Part shown: positions 54,235-62,656 of the stretch, one piece after another
How the letters are laid out: every line of letters begins with the position of its first letter
Numbering within the stretch: position 1 is the stretch's first letter
DNA from: Leifsonia xyli
GTDB taxonomy: Bacteria; Actinomycetota; Actinomycetes; Actinomycetales; Microbacteriaceae
Assembly (NCBI GenBank): GCA_001647635.1
Contig: CP014761.1
Span: 1,054,001 to 1,118,000, forward strand
DNA length: 64,000 bases
Reading direction: 5' to 3'
Notes under the pieces: generated by a model
What the model saw: only the letters and a program-made list of their open reading frames with translations
Told to the model about the DNA's origin: nothing
Database searches by the model: none
Made by a program: the position numbers and the translations under genes

Positions 54235-55490
54235 TAGCGCACCGCTTTCACTCGGGCGACCGCGAGCGCACCCGCGAACGCGAACAGGGCGGAGAGGACG
54301 AACAGCCCGGCGAAGCCGCCGAGCGCCGCGACGATCATCGCGCCGAACAGCGGGGCGACCGCCTGCGGCACGGCGAGCGCGATGTTCATGATCCCCAGGT
54401 CTTTGCCGCGGGTCTCCGGGTCGGGCAGCACCTGCGTGGCGAGGGCCTGATCCACGCTGAGGAAGCAGCCGTAGCCGAGCCCCAGCAGCGCCGCCGCGAC
54501 GAAGGCGACCGACAGGTCCGGCACGAACGCGAGCAGCAGCGCCGCGACCCCCTGCACGGCCGACGACGCCCAGACGAACGCCTTGCGGCGGCCGAGCCGG
54601 TCCGAGAGCCGGCCGAGCACGAGGGACGCCACGATCACGAACACCATGTAGATGAGGATGAGGACGAGCAGGTCGTCGTCGGCGTGCGGATCGCGCAGCC
54701 CGAACTCCAGGAAGTAGAGCAGCAGCGACGTCCCGAACGCGTTGCCGAAGTTGACCAGCACCCGGCTGAGCAGCGTCCAGCCGAAGTCGGGATGGGCGCG
54801 CGGGCTGATCCACAGTCCCTCGATCACCCCGCGCACCGTCATCGGCTCGCGCAGCTCGCGCGGGAGCACGGCATCCGGCAGCAGGAGGAACGGCAGCACC
54901 AGCAGCAGCAGGAGCACGGCCATTGCGGCGTACCCGACGACCGCGCCGACGAAGGCGTAGGTGACGAGCGCGACGCCCAGGATGATGCCGATCGCCTGCG
55001 GCGCACTAATCCAGCCGCTGACGTAGCCGCGCTGGTCGACCGGCACCTGGTCACTGATCGTCGCGGTGAGGGCGGCGGTCAGGATGCAGAAACCGGTGAG
55101 CGCGAGCGACCAGAACACGCCCATCCCGACGATCGAGGTCTGCAGCCCCAGGAGCACGAGGGAGGCCGCGAAGACCAGCGCGCCGGCGGCGATCCACGGG
55201 CGGCGGCGGCCGAAGCGGCTCGTGGTGCGGTCGGAGAGCGCGCCGGTGAGTGGGTAGGCGATGATCGCACAGACGCCGGAGATCCCGGAGATCACGCCGA
55301 ACGCGATGACGTTCTCCACCCAGTCGGTCGTGTGCAGCTGCGCCTGCACCTGGTCGGGCAGCAGCTTCTGGATAGGCGCGAGCTGCGCCATCCACACCCC
55401 GAGCCAGGCGACGGCGAAGGCGGCGATCCAGCGGCCGGGGACCTTGCGGACCGGTTCGGCGAAGACGGCCGGGGTCGTGGTATGCGTCAT
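54234..55490 (-). CDS. MFS transporter
   Basis: A 418-residue, 12-helix carrier. Motif A-like sequences are LTGALSDRTTSRFGRRRPWI near 77-96 and LGRLSDRLGRRKAFVW near 285-300, the form seen in sugar-type MFS carriers. It lies in an operon with a lactone oxidase and a PLP enzyme, so it probably imports the operon's substrate. Start ATG 55490 overlaps the TetR gene stop; its stop overlaps the next GTG. Confidence 0.9.
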   Translation of the reverse strand: MTHTTTPAVFAEPVRKVPGRWIAAFAVAWLGVWMAQLAPIQKLLPDQVQAQLHTTDWVENVIAFGVISGISGVCAIIAYPLTGALSDRTTSRFGRRRPWIAAGALVFAASLVLLGLQTSIVGMGVFWSLALTGFCILTAALTATISDQVPVDQRGYVSGWISAPQAIGIILGVALVTYAFVGAVVGYAAMAVLLLLLVLPFLLLPDAVLPRELREPMTVRGVIEGLWISPRAHPDFGWTLLSRVLVNFGNAFGTSLLLYFLEFGLRDPHADDDLLVLILIYMVFVIVASLVLGRLSDRLGRRKAFVWASSAVQGVAALLLAFVPDLSVAFVAAALLGLGYGCFLSVDQALATQVLPDPETRGKDLGIMNIALAVPQAVAPLFGAMIVAALGGFAGLFVLSALFAFAGALAVARVKAVR

Positions 55491-56134
55491 CGGGATCCTG
55501 CCTTCCGGGCGAGGGCGCGGGCTGGGGCGGGGGTCGTGAGGGCTGCCAGGGCGTCGGCGGCGACGTCCATGGTCGCGGCCGCGGCGGCGTCGTCGCGGGT
55601 GACCAGCCAGCCGACCGTGAGGCCGTCGGTGAACGCGATCAGGATGCGGGCGACCTCGTCGAGCGGCCGTGTCCACGTGCTCCCGGTCAGCCGCGCGGCC
55701 TCGGCGGCGGCGTGCGCTGCGAGCTCGTGGTAGCGGTCGTACTGCCGGCGGGCGAGCGGTTCGAAGCCGGGCTCGCGGAGCGCCCACTGGGTCAGCTCGA
55801 GCATGGCCTTCTCGCGGTCGGGGTCGGCGCGGACGCCGTCGAAGTAGTGCTGCAGGCCGGAACGGAGCACGTCACGCATGCCGACCGCCTGCTCGTCCGC
55901 GACCGCGGACAGCACCGGGTCGAGGTCGCGCTGCTCCCCCGCGACCGCGGCCTCGATCAGTTCGGCCATCAGCTCGTCGCGCGAAGCGAAGACGTAGTGG
56001 AAGCTCGCCAGCGGCATCCCGGCCTCCGCCACGATGCGCCGGGTGGTCGCCGCGGCGACCCCGTCGCGCGCCACCACGCGGAGCGCGGCCTGCACCAGCG
56101 CCGTGCGCCGGTCTGCCACCGGGATGCGCGTCAT
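55487..56134 (-). CDS. TetR family regulator of the lactone oxidase operon
   Basis: A 215-residue regulator. The helix-turn-helix reads LVQAALRVVARDGVAAATTRRIVAEAGMPLASFHYVFASRDEL (about 13-55), followed by a helical ligand domain with DGLTVGWLVTRDD near 173. First gene of a run of four overlapping genes, suggesting autoregulation of the whole unit from the 134-base gap that it shares with the divergent Ig-like gene. Confidence 0.9.
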   Translation of the reverse strand: MTRIPVADRRTALVQAALRVVARDGVAAATTRRIVAEAGMPLASFHYVFASRDELMAELIEAAVAGEQRDLDPVLSAVADEQAVGMRDVLRSGLQHYFDGVRADPDREKAMLELTQWALREPGFEPLARRQYDRYHELAAHAAAEAARLTGSTWTRPLDEVARILIAFTDGLTVGWLVTRDDAAAAATMDVAADALAALTTPAPARALARKAGSR

Positions 56135-56268
56135 CCGGTCTCCTCGGGGGTCCGCCGCGCTCCATCGCACGGGGAGGAAAGTGGGACAGTTGACCCAGAT
56201 CACAGTATGCCGTAAATGGCGGCGATTCGTTTGACACCGGAGGCCGCTACCCCCTGGAATGGGGTGGA

Positions 56269-58545
56269 ATGCGGGGATTTCTGAGCGACGTGTCACCACC
56301 AGTCCGGCCACGGGGGTCGATCGGACTGGTGTCTTTCGCGTCCGTCGCCGCCCTGGTCGCCCTGCTCTTCAGCGCCATCGGCCTGATCGGGGACGCGCCG
56401 CCCGCCTCGGCCGCCCCCGCCGCAGCATCCAGCACCGCAGCGTCCCGCATCGCAGCATCCAGCACCGCCACCACAGCCTCCAGCTCGCCGGAACCGTTCG
56501 CACCGTCGCCCTCCGCCCCGGCCGACACCGCGCCGCCGTCGAGCACCCCGTCTCCTCCGCCGACACCGGAGCCGGTCACCCTCGACCCGCTGCCGAGCGG
56601 CGTCGTCACTGTCTTCCCGCTCACCGTCTCTGGCACCGGCACGCCCGGCGACGCCGTCGCGGTCTCGGCCGGGTCCACGCCCGGCAGCGCCGAGACCTGT
56701 CGGGCGAGCGTCGGGGACGACGGGCGCTGGTCGTGCGGTCTCGCCTCGCTTCCGGACGGGCCCGGCGTCGCCGTGCGTGCCGAAGCCCAGACGGGGAGCG
56801 CCGCGAGCGACCGCGTCATGGTGCTGCACCCTCCCGTCATCGCCGGCGACGGCACGGTCCCCACCACGGGCGCGGTCCGCGGCACGGCGTATCCGGGCGC
56901 CCGCGTGACCGTGCGGGCCGACACCGGCGCGACCTGCACCTTCCCCGCCGACTCGAGCGGGGCGTGGGGATGCGTCCTCGGCGGCGATCTGAGCGACGGA
57001 CACCACACGGTCACCGCGACGCAGGTCGCCGACTTCTCGTCGCAGCGCTCGGCGTCGAGCGGCCGGGTCGTGCTGAACGTCGACCGGACCGCACCCCCTC
57101 CGCCGGCCATCACCCCGCCGACCGGCGCCATCGCCCCGGGCGCCCCGATCGCGTTCACCGGCAGCGGGGAGTCCGGCGCGCACGTCACGCTCTACGCATC
57201 CACCGGCCAGGGAACGGTCGTGCTCTGCACCGCGGATGTCGCCGCGGGCGCCTGGAGCTGCCAGGGAGCGCTCCCGGCCGGCTCCTACACCGTCTCGGCG
57301 CTGCAGCGGGACGCCGCGGGCAACGTCAGCGGGGGCAGCAACTCGGTCTCGATCACCGTGGCGGGCTCCACGTCGACCCCGTCGCCGTCGCGCACCCCGT
57401 CGCCGACGCCGACGCCCGCCGCGCCCGCTCCCGTCGCCCCCGGCGCTACACCGCCGAGCGCCACCGGACCGTCCGACCACGGCTCCGTCCAGGCCCCGTT
57501 CACGACCGCGTCGGCCCCGGTCGTCTCGGCCGACGCATTGCCCGGGTGGATGCGCTCGGCCGGCCTCGCGATCGCCGCGCTGCTCCTGCTCGTGCTCCCG
57601 GCCCGTCTGCTCACCGCCGCGCTCGCCCGCAGCCGCCGCGAGCGCGGGCGACGCGGGACGCGGGGGTCGGTGTTCGGCCGCAATCGCCCGCGCGCCGACG
57701 TGTCGGACGCGTCGGCACTGTTCGGCCGCGGGAGCGCCCGAGCCGCGGAGCGCGCGGCCGCCACGTCCGGCGGTCCCGGGTCCGCGTCCGCGTCCGCGCC
57801 TGCCGGCGTCTCCGGCTGGGCGACCGCCGCGGTCGGTGCGGCCACCGTGCTGCTCGTGATGCTGTCCGCTCCCGTGACGGAGGCGGGCGCCTACCCCGGC
57901 GTCCTGCTCGCCATCGCTCTCGCGGTCGCGGCCGTCAACATCGTGTGGGTGGTCACCGGGCGCGGTCTCGCCATGCACCTCGGCCTCGCGGCTCCACGGC
58001 TCGTCCTGCGGCCGGGCATGCTGATCGTGGTGGCGGTCGCCGCGCTGGGCTCCCGCTTCCTCGGCCTCTCCCCCGCCCTGCTGTTCGCCCTCGTCCTGGG
58101 GCTCTCCGTCGGACCGCACGCCGGCCGGGTGCGCCGCGGGCGGATCTCCGCGCTGCAGGTGTCCGCCGTCGCCGCGCTCGGCGTGCTCGCGTGGCTCGCC
58201 GTCGGCGTGCTTCCGGCGGCGACGAACGGCTTCACCGCCTTTCTGGCCGAATTCGTCAACGTGCTCGCCGTCGCCGCCATCGGCTCCGCGGCCGTGATGC
58301 TGCTGCCGATCGGCGGGCTGGCAGGGCGATCGATCGCGCAGTGGTCGCGCTGGCTCTGGGGCGGGCTGAGCCTGGTCGTGTACACCGTGCTGTTCGCGCT
58401 GCTGCTGCCGGTCGCCTCCCTCGTCGAGCACGGCGTCGGCGTCATCGTGATCGTCGGCGTGGCGGTCGGCTTCGCCGCAGCGAGCGTGGCCTTCTGGCTC
58501 TGGGAGCGCTACGTCGTCCCCGCGCTCGACCGCACCACTCCCTAG
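56269..58545 (+). CDS. Ig-like repeat protein fused to a multi-spanning membrane domain
   Basis: A 758-residue protein with an uncommon layout. The signal sequence/first membrane helix (IGLVSFASVAALVALLFSAIGLIG, about 18-42) is followed by a Ser/Pro/Ala-rich spacer (45-105). Three Ig-like repeats follow, of the form SGTGTPGDAV / GTAYPGARVTV / TGSGESGAHVTLYA, each with a Cys-x-W-x-Cys-like pair (about 105-365). A second Pro-rich spacer, a membrane helix near 430, a basic cytosolic segment (445-510) and at least seven further helices to residue 745 complete the protein. I do not recognise a catalytic motif. Cell-surface adhesion or envelope assembly is possible. Confidence 0.75.
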   Translation: MRGFLSDVSPPVRPRGSIGLVSFASVAALVALLFSAIGLIGDAPPASAAPAAASSTAASRIAASSTATTASSSPEPFAPSPSAPADTAPPSSTPSPPPTPEPVTLDPLPSGVVTVFPLTVSGTGTPGDAVAVSAGSTPGSAETCRASVGDDGRWSCGLASLPDGPGVAVRAEAQTGSAASDRVMVLHPPVIAGDGTVPTTGAVRGTAYPGARVTVRADTGATCTFPADSSGAWGCVLGGDLSDGHHTVTATQVADFSSQRSASSGRVVLNVDRTAPPPPAITPPTGAIAPGAPIAFTGSGESGAHVTLYASTGQGTVVLCTADVAAGAWSCQGALPAGSYTVSALQRDAAGNVSGGSNSVSITVAGSTSTPSPSRTPSPTPTPAAPAPVAPGATPPSATGPSDHGSVQAPFTTASAPVVSADALPGWMRSAGLAIAALLLLVLPARLLTAALARSRRERGRRGTRGSVFGRNRPRADVSDASALFGRGSARAAERAAATSGGPGSASASAPAGVSGWATAAVGAATVLLVMLSAPVTEAGAYPGVLLAIALAVAAVNIVWVVTGRGLAMHLGLAAPRLVLRPGMLIVVAVAALGSRFLGLSPALLFALVLGLSVGPHAGRVRRGRISALQVSAVAALGVLAWLAVGVLPAATNGFTAFLAEFVNVLAVAAIGSAAVMLLPIGGLAGRSIAQWSRWLWGGLSLVVYTVLFALLLPVASLVEHGVGVIVIVGVAVGFAAASVAFWLWERYVVPALDRTTP

Positions 58546-58919
58546 TCGGCTGTCACGCCGTCCACGTAGAACCAGTCGCCGTTCTCGCGGACGAACCGGG
58601 ACACCTCGTGGAGGCTGCCGCGCTCACTCCCCTTGTAGTACGCGGCGAAGGCGACCACGCCGTCGACATCGAAGGGCCCGCCGCGCTCGGTGCGCTCGAT
58701 GTCCAGCCGGTACCAGCGCAGGCCGTCGTCGAGCTCCAGCGTCGAGGGCCGCGTGGACGGATGCCAGCTGCGCAGCAGGTAGTCCGCGTCACCGAGGGCG
58801 AAGCCGCTGAAGCGCGACCGCATGAGCCGCTCGGCGGTCGGCGCCGACGCTCCGGCGTGGAGGGGGCCGCAGCACGCGTCGTAGGTCTCGCCGCTGAGGC
58901 AGGGGCACCGGGTGGTCAC
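58542..58919 (-). CDS. YchJ family protein (UPF0225)
   Basis: A 125-residue protein with an N-terminal SEC-C-like zinc motif (RCPCLSGETYDACCGPLH, cysteines at 5, 7, 15 and 16). An NTF2-like domain follows with LMRSRFSGFALGDADYLLRSWHPSTRP near 32-58 and VAFAAYYKG near 88. Family function is undefined. It ends inside the last codon of the convergent Ig-like gene. Confidence 0.88.
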   Translation of the reverse strand: MTTRCPCLSGETYDACCGPLHAGASAPTAERLMRSRFSGFALGDADYLLRSWHPSTRPSTLELDDGLRWYRLDIERTERGGPFDVDGVVAFAAYYKGSERGSLHEVSRFVRENGDWFYVDGVTAD

Positions 58920-59092
58920 CCTCCGAGCCTAATCGCGGCGGAGAGAAGGCCCGGTCGGCGGCCGCGTCGGGGGGATCTCGGTCGCCGGCCGGGCCGGGGA
59001 CACCTCACCAGAAAGGGTGTCGCGACCAGTGTGCGGCAGCAGTTCGGGAATCGTCTCAGGATGGGCTGAGGGCTTTCGCAGAACCCGCCCGT

Positions 59093-59461
59093 CTACTGCT
59101 GCGCGGCCTGCTCGCCCGCCTCGACGACGCAGAACCGGTTGCCGTCCGGATCGGCGAGGACGACGTAATCCGCACCCTCCTCGTAGTCCCAGTCGACCTC
59201 GGACGCGCCCAGCCCCCGCAACCGCTCGACCTCCGCCGCCTGGTCGGAGGCGTACAGGTCGAGGTGGTGCCGCGGGCTCGGGTTCGCCTCGCTGCCCACC
59301 AGCTTCAGGGCCAGCTGCAGGCCCTGCCCGTCGGCGGGTTCCAGCAGCGCCCAGTCGACGTCGGGCTCGTGCCGCGGCCGGTAGCCGAGGACGGCGGTCC
59401 AGAAGGCGACGGCGCGCGGGATGTCGCGGACGCCCCAGACGACGGATCCGATCCTGATCAT
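59093..59461 (-). CDS. VOC family protein (glyoxalase/bleomycin-resistance fold)
   Basis: A 122-residue metalloenzyme-fold protein from ATG 59461. It has IGSVVWGVRDIPRAVAFWTAVLGYRP at the N-terminus, HHLDLYASDQAAEVERLRGLGA near 65-86 (a metal His) and YVVLADPDGNRFCVVEAGE near 99-117 (a metal Glu). Single-domain VOC proteins act as dimers; the substrate is unknown. Confidence 0.88.
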   Translation of the reverse strand: MIRIGSVVWGVRDIPRAVAFWTAVLGYRPRHEPDVDWALLEPADGQGLQLALKLVGSEANPSPRHHLDLYASDQAAEVERLRGLGASEVDWDYEEGADYVVLADPDGNRFCVVEAGEQAAQQ

Positions 59462-59524
59462 GCCCACCACCTTCGGCCTGTCCGCTCTCCGTCGCAACCG
59501 TCGCGACGGTGTAGCGTTGACGAC

Positions 59525-59632
59525 ATGGAAGGTCTGCTCATCGGATTCATCTGGCTCGTCGTCATCGTCGGCGGCGGCATCGCCCTCGCGGCCATCGTCC
59601 AGATGATCAAGTCGCCCTTCCGCAACCGCTAG
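59525..59632 (+). CDS. 35-residue single-span membrane microprotein
   Basis: MEGLLIGFIWLVVIVGGGIALAA is almost entirely hydrophobic, followed by a basic tail KSPFRNR, giving a one-helix protein oriented with its C-terminus inside. ATG 59525 follows a TTGACGAC stretch; a poor Shine-Dalgarno is seen. It is 37 bases upstream of the tRNA gene. Function unknown. Confidence 0.45.
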   Translation: MEGLLIGFIWLVVIVGGGIALAAIVQMIKSPFRNR

Positions 59633-59669
59633 ACGCCCGTCCGCCTCCGGCCGGTGAGCCGTCGGCCCG

Positions 59670-59743
59670 GCCCCCATAGCCCAATCGGTAGAGGCAGGCG
59701 ACTTAAACTCGCCCGAGTGTGGGTTCGAGTCCCACTGGGGGTA
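59670..59743 (+). tRNA. tRNA-Leu (anticodon UAA) with a short variable arm
   Basis: A complete cloverleaf: acceptor stem 59670-59676 with 59736-59742 (one G-U pair), a 3-bp D stem with AATCGGTAGA loop, anticodon stem GGCGA/TCGCC around CTTAAAC (anticodon at 59704-59706), a 5-base variable loop CGAGT, and T arm GTGGG-TTCGAGT-CCCAC. The discriminator is A73 and no CCA is encoded. The D arm resembles leucine tRNAs, but leucine tRNAs normally carry a long variable arm, which is missing here. UUA codons are very rare in this genome. Confidence 0.85.
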
Positions 59744-59760
59744 CTGCGGGCCCGCCCCGC

Positions 59761-59819
59761 ACGATTTGTGCTGAATCGTCGTTTTGGCCGCTCCAAAACC
59801 GAGATTTGGCACAAATCTC
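59761..59819 (+). terminator. tandem hairpins downstream of tRNA-Leu
   Basis: Three small inverted repeats follow one another: ACGATT/AATCGT (59761-59766 with 59774-59779), GTTTTGG/CCAAAAC (59781-59787 with 59793-59799) and GAGATTTG/CAAATCTC (59801-59808 with 59812-59819). The outer arms GATTTGTGC and GCACAAATC (59763-59771 with 59809-59817) can also pair into one long stem. It is richer in A and T than its surroundings and probably ends the tRNA transcript. Confidence 0.5.
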
Positions 59820-59840
59820 CGCGGTCTGCCGTGACGTGCA

Positions 59841-59872
59841 GAAGGCCCGGTCCCATGTGGGACCGGGCCTTC
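59841..59872 (-). terminator. terminator hairpin after ndh
   Basis: A perfect 14-bp stem (59841-59854 with 59859-59872) around the loop ATGT, 15 bases beyond the ndh stop on the minus strand. No T-run follows. Confidence 0.65.
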
Positions 59873-59887
59873 ATGCATGCAGAGGCG

Positions 59888-61315
59888 TTACTTCGCGGTG
59901 ACCTCGGCGGGCTCCTTCGCGGGAGCCACCTTGTCGGCGGCCTTCTTGCGGGCCGGGGCCTTCTTCGCGGGCTCCTCCGGAGCCGCCTCGACGGCGGGCT
60001 TCGGGCGGGCGGCGAACTCCTCGAACCCGGCGCGCGGGTGCTGGACGGCCTGCAGCGACACGATGTCGCGGCCGAGCCACAGGTTGTTCCACCAGCCCCA
60101 CAGCACGCGCCACTTGCGCTCCCACGTCGGCATGGCCAAACCGTGGTAGCCGCGGTGGGCGGCCCAGCCGAAGAAGCCCTTGACGGCGATCTTGCCGGAC
60201 TGCAGCACGCCGATGCCGACGCCGAGGCCGGCGACCGCGCCGAGGCTCTTGTGGTAGTACTGGCGCGGCAGCTCGCCGCGCAGCGTGGCGATGATGTTCT
60301 TCGCCATCAGCTTGCCCTGGCGGACAGCGTGCTGAGCGTTGGGCACGCAATAGCCGCCGACGCCCGCGCCGGTCAGGTCGGGGACGGCCGAGACGTCACC
60401 GGCGCCCCAGGCGTCCTGGATGATCTCGTCCTCGGTTCCCACGCGGAGATCGGCGCGAACGCGCAGGCGGCCGCGCTCCTCTACGGGCAAGTCGGTGTGG
60501 CGCACGACGGTCGGGTTCGCCATGACGCCGGCGGTCCAGACGATCAGGTCGGACTCGAAGGTCTCGCCGGTCGACAGCTGGATGACGCCGTCCACCGCGC
60601 TCTGCAGCTGGGTCTCGAGGTGGATCTCCGCGCCGCGCTCGGCGAGGTTCTTGATGACCCAGTGGCTGGTCGGCAGCGAGACCTCGGGCATGATCCGGCC
60701 CATGGCCTCGATCAGGTGGAAGTGCGTGTCCTCGAACGCGATCTCCGGGTAGCGCTTCAGCAGCGCGCTGGCGAAGGAGCGCAGCTCGGCGAAGATCTCG
60801 ATGCCGGCGAAGCCGCCGCCGACGACCACGACGGTGAGGAGGCGGTCGCGCTCGGGCCCCGGCGGGAGACCGGCGGCCTTGTCGAAGTTCGTGAGGAGCG
60901 TGTCGCGGATGTACACGGCCTCCTCGATGTTCTTGAGGCCGACGGCCTGGTCGGCGACGCCCGGGATCGGGAACGTGCGCGACACGGCGCCCGCGGTGAC
61001 CACCACGATGTCGTACTCGAACTCGTACGCCTCGCCCACGGGCGGCTGGATGGTCGCCACCTTGCGCGCGTGGTCGACGTAGGTGACCTTCGCGGTGATG
61101 ATGTTGGTCGTCTTGAGGTGACGGCGGTGCGCGACCACCGCGTGACGCGGCTCGATGGAGCCGGCCGCGACCTCGGGGAGGAACGGCTGGTACGTCATGT
61201 AGGGCAGCGGGTCGACCATGGTGACCTCGGCCTCGCCCGGGCGGAGCTGCTTCTCGAGCTTCCACGCGGTGTAGAAGCCGGCGTATCCGCCGCCGACGAT
61301 CAGGATTTTGGGCAC
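59888..61315 (-). CDS. ndh: type II NADH dehydrogenase
   Basis: A 475-residue membrane-associated flavoenzyme passing electrons from NADH to menaquinone without proton pumping. The FAD site is KILIVGGGYAGFY (residues 3-15), the NADH site VVVVGGGFAGIEIF near 165-178, and GAGDVSAVPDL near 300 marks the second FAD motif. A C-terminal membrane-binding region (WERKWRVLWGWWNNLWLG, about 395-412) is followed by an unusual ~55-residue tail rich in Lys, Ala and Pro. GTG start at 61315. Confidence 0.94.
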   Translation of the reverse strand: MPKILIVGGGYAGFYTAWKLEKQLRPGEAEVTMVDPLPYMTYQPFLPEVAAGSIEPRHAVVAHRRHLKTTNIITAKVTYVDHARKVATIQPPVGEAYEFEYDIVVVTAGAVSRTFPIPGVADQAVGLKNIEEAVYIRDTLLTNFDKAAGLPPGPERDRLLTVVVVGGGFAGIEIFAELRSFASALLKRYPEIAFEDTHFHLIEAMGRIMPEVSLPTSHWVIKNLAERGAEIHLETQLQSAVDGVIQLSTGETFESDLIVWTAGVMANPTVVRHTDLPVEERGRLRVRADLRVGTEDEIIQDAWGAGDVSAVPDLTGAGVGGYCVPNAQHAVRQGKLMAKNIIATLRGELPRQYYHKSLGAVAGLGVGIGVLQSGKIAVKGFFGWAAHRGYHGLAMPTWERKWRVLWGWWNNLWLGRDIVSLQAVQHPRAGFEEFAARPKPAVEAAPEEPAKKAPARKKAADKVAPAKEPAEVTAK

Positions 61316-61354
61316 AGTGATGCGTCTCCTCAACACGAAAAGTTTGGGCCTACA

Positions 61355-62634
61355 TTACTCCTTGCTGCGCATCCGCCTGAAATGCGACGACACACCCACG
61401 CCGCCGAGGGCGACGAGGACGAGGAAGCCGGCGATCAGGGCGAACGGGAGCCAGAAAGCGGTGAGGACGCTCCATTGCGGCCAGAACATCTGCGTCCATG
61501 GTAGCGCGCGTTCGGGGGTCAGCTTGGCCGGGACGGGGGCGGCCTGTGCGTTTCCGTCCGCCGACGGCGGCGCGGTGGCGCTGGGCGACTGCGCACGCCG
61601 GTGGATGCGGACCCAGTCGGCGAGGTCGCCCATCGGGTTGGCGGTCACATGGGGGACGTCCGTGCTGACCGCGGCCGCCGCATCCAGCAGCCCGTACCCG
61701 TAGATCGGGCTGGGGACGGCGCCGCCCGCGGGCTTGGCGGTGCGGATGACGCGCTCGATCACATCCGGCGCCTTCAGTTCCGGATGCGCGGCGCGGACCA
61801 GTGCGACTGCTCCCGCGACCAGGGGCGCAGCACCGCTGGTGCCCGCCCACTGCACGTACCCCCGCCCGGGTTCGCTCCGACGAGCTGCTCGCTGGGCGCG
61901 GAGACGCCGATCGTGATGCCCTGCGCCGAGGCGTCGAAGCTGGCCTTCCCGGCACGGTCGACACCGGCGACGGTCAGCACCCCGGGGATGGTCGCGGGCG
62001 CCCCCACCTCGGTGGTACCGCTCCCGCGATTGCCCGCCGCCGCCACGATGACGACGTCGTGGTCGAACGCGTACTGGAACGCCTCGTCCCAGCTGGTCGG
62101 CCAGTCCAGGGTGTTGCGCGTCAGCGACATGTTGATGACCGAGGCGCCGTTGTCCACCGCCCAGCGCACGGCCTCGGCTATCTGCGCGTCGCTCCCGACC
62201 GGTCCCATCGCCTTGCCGAGGGCGACCGAGACCGGCAGGATGCTGGCCTCGGGAGCCGCGCCGAGCACGCCGTCGCCGGGCCCGGTCCCCCGCCCGGCGA
62301 GCAGCGAGGCGACCCAGGTCCCGTGGTTCGCGCTCTCGGCGTCGCCGAGCGGCTTCTGCCCGTTCGCGGCTCCCACGCCCGACACGTCGGTGCCGCCCGC
62401 GATGGCGCCGGCGAGGTCGGGGACGGAGCCGTCCACGCCGGTGTCGATGACGGCGACCTTCACGCCGGCGCCGCGGGTGGTGTTCCAGGCCTGCGTGAAG
62501 CCGTAGTCGTTGAGCCAGTACTCCAGGTCGCGGACCTGGTCGGCGCGGGCGGCGGTCGCGGGGACGATCGCCGCCGCGACGGCGAGGGCGGCGGCCGCCG
62601 CGGTCGCGACGAGTCGTCGCGCCCGGCCGGACAC
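61355..62634 (-). pseudogene. mycosin-like S8 serine protease, membrane-anchored (apparent frameshift)
   Basis: A secreted subtilisin-type protease. From GTG 62634 it has a signal peptide (VATAAAAALAVAAAIVPATAARA), catalytic Asp64 in AVIDTGVD, His104 in SANHGTWVASL and the oxyanion Asn region VAAAGNRGSG. The reading frame shifts at the five-C run at 61859-61863 (six expected). The Ser motif GTSGAAPLVAGAV is then in the other frame, followed by a C-terminal membrane helix (LTAFWLPFALIAGFLVLVAL). The restored length is about 426 residues. Mycosins normally serve ESX secretion, but no ESX genes are nearby. GTG 62634 is the best in-frame start. Confidence 0.82.
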
Positions 62635-62656
62635 CGATCCCCGGTCACTGCTCCCC

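Noticed and set aside
56135..56268. A defined promoter or TetR operator in the gap between TetR and the Ig-like gene
   Set aside because: TTGACC-17-TAAATG exists on the plus strand, but the -10 match is poor and no convincing palindrome was found.
56293..58431. 712-codon minus-strand frame opposite the Ig-like protein
   Set aside because: Highly Gly/Arg-rich with no domain signal; the plus strand has a signal peptide, Ig repeats and membrane helices.
59670..59743. Reading the tRNA as an ochre suppressor
   Set aside because: The seven-base loop CTTAAAC places U-A-A at positions 34-36, which reads UUA; a stop-reading anticodon would require a shifted loop.
62635..62656. GTG at 62648 as the start of the mycosin-like protease
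   Set aside because: It has a good GGGGGAG upstream but is out of frame with the signal peptide; GTG 62634 is in frame.
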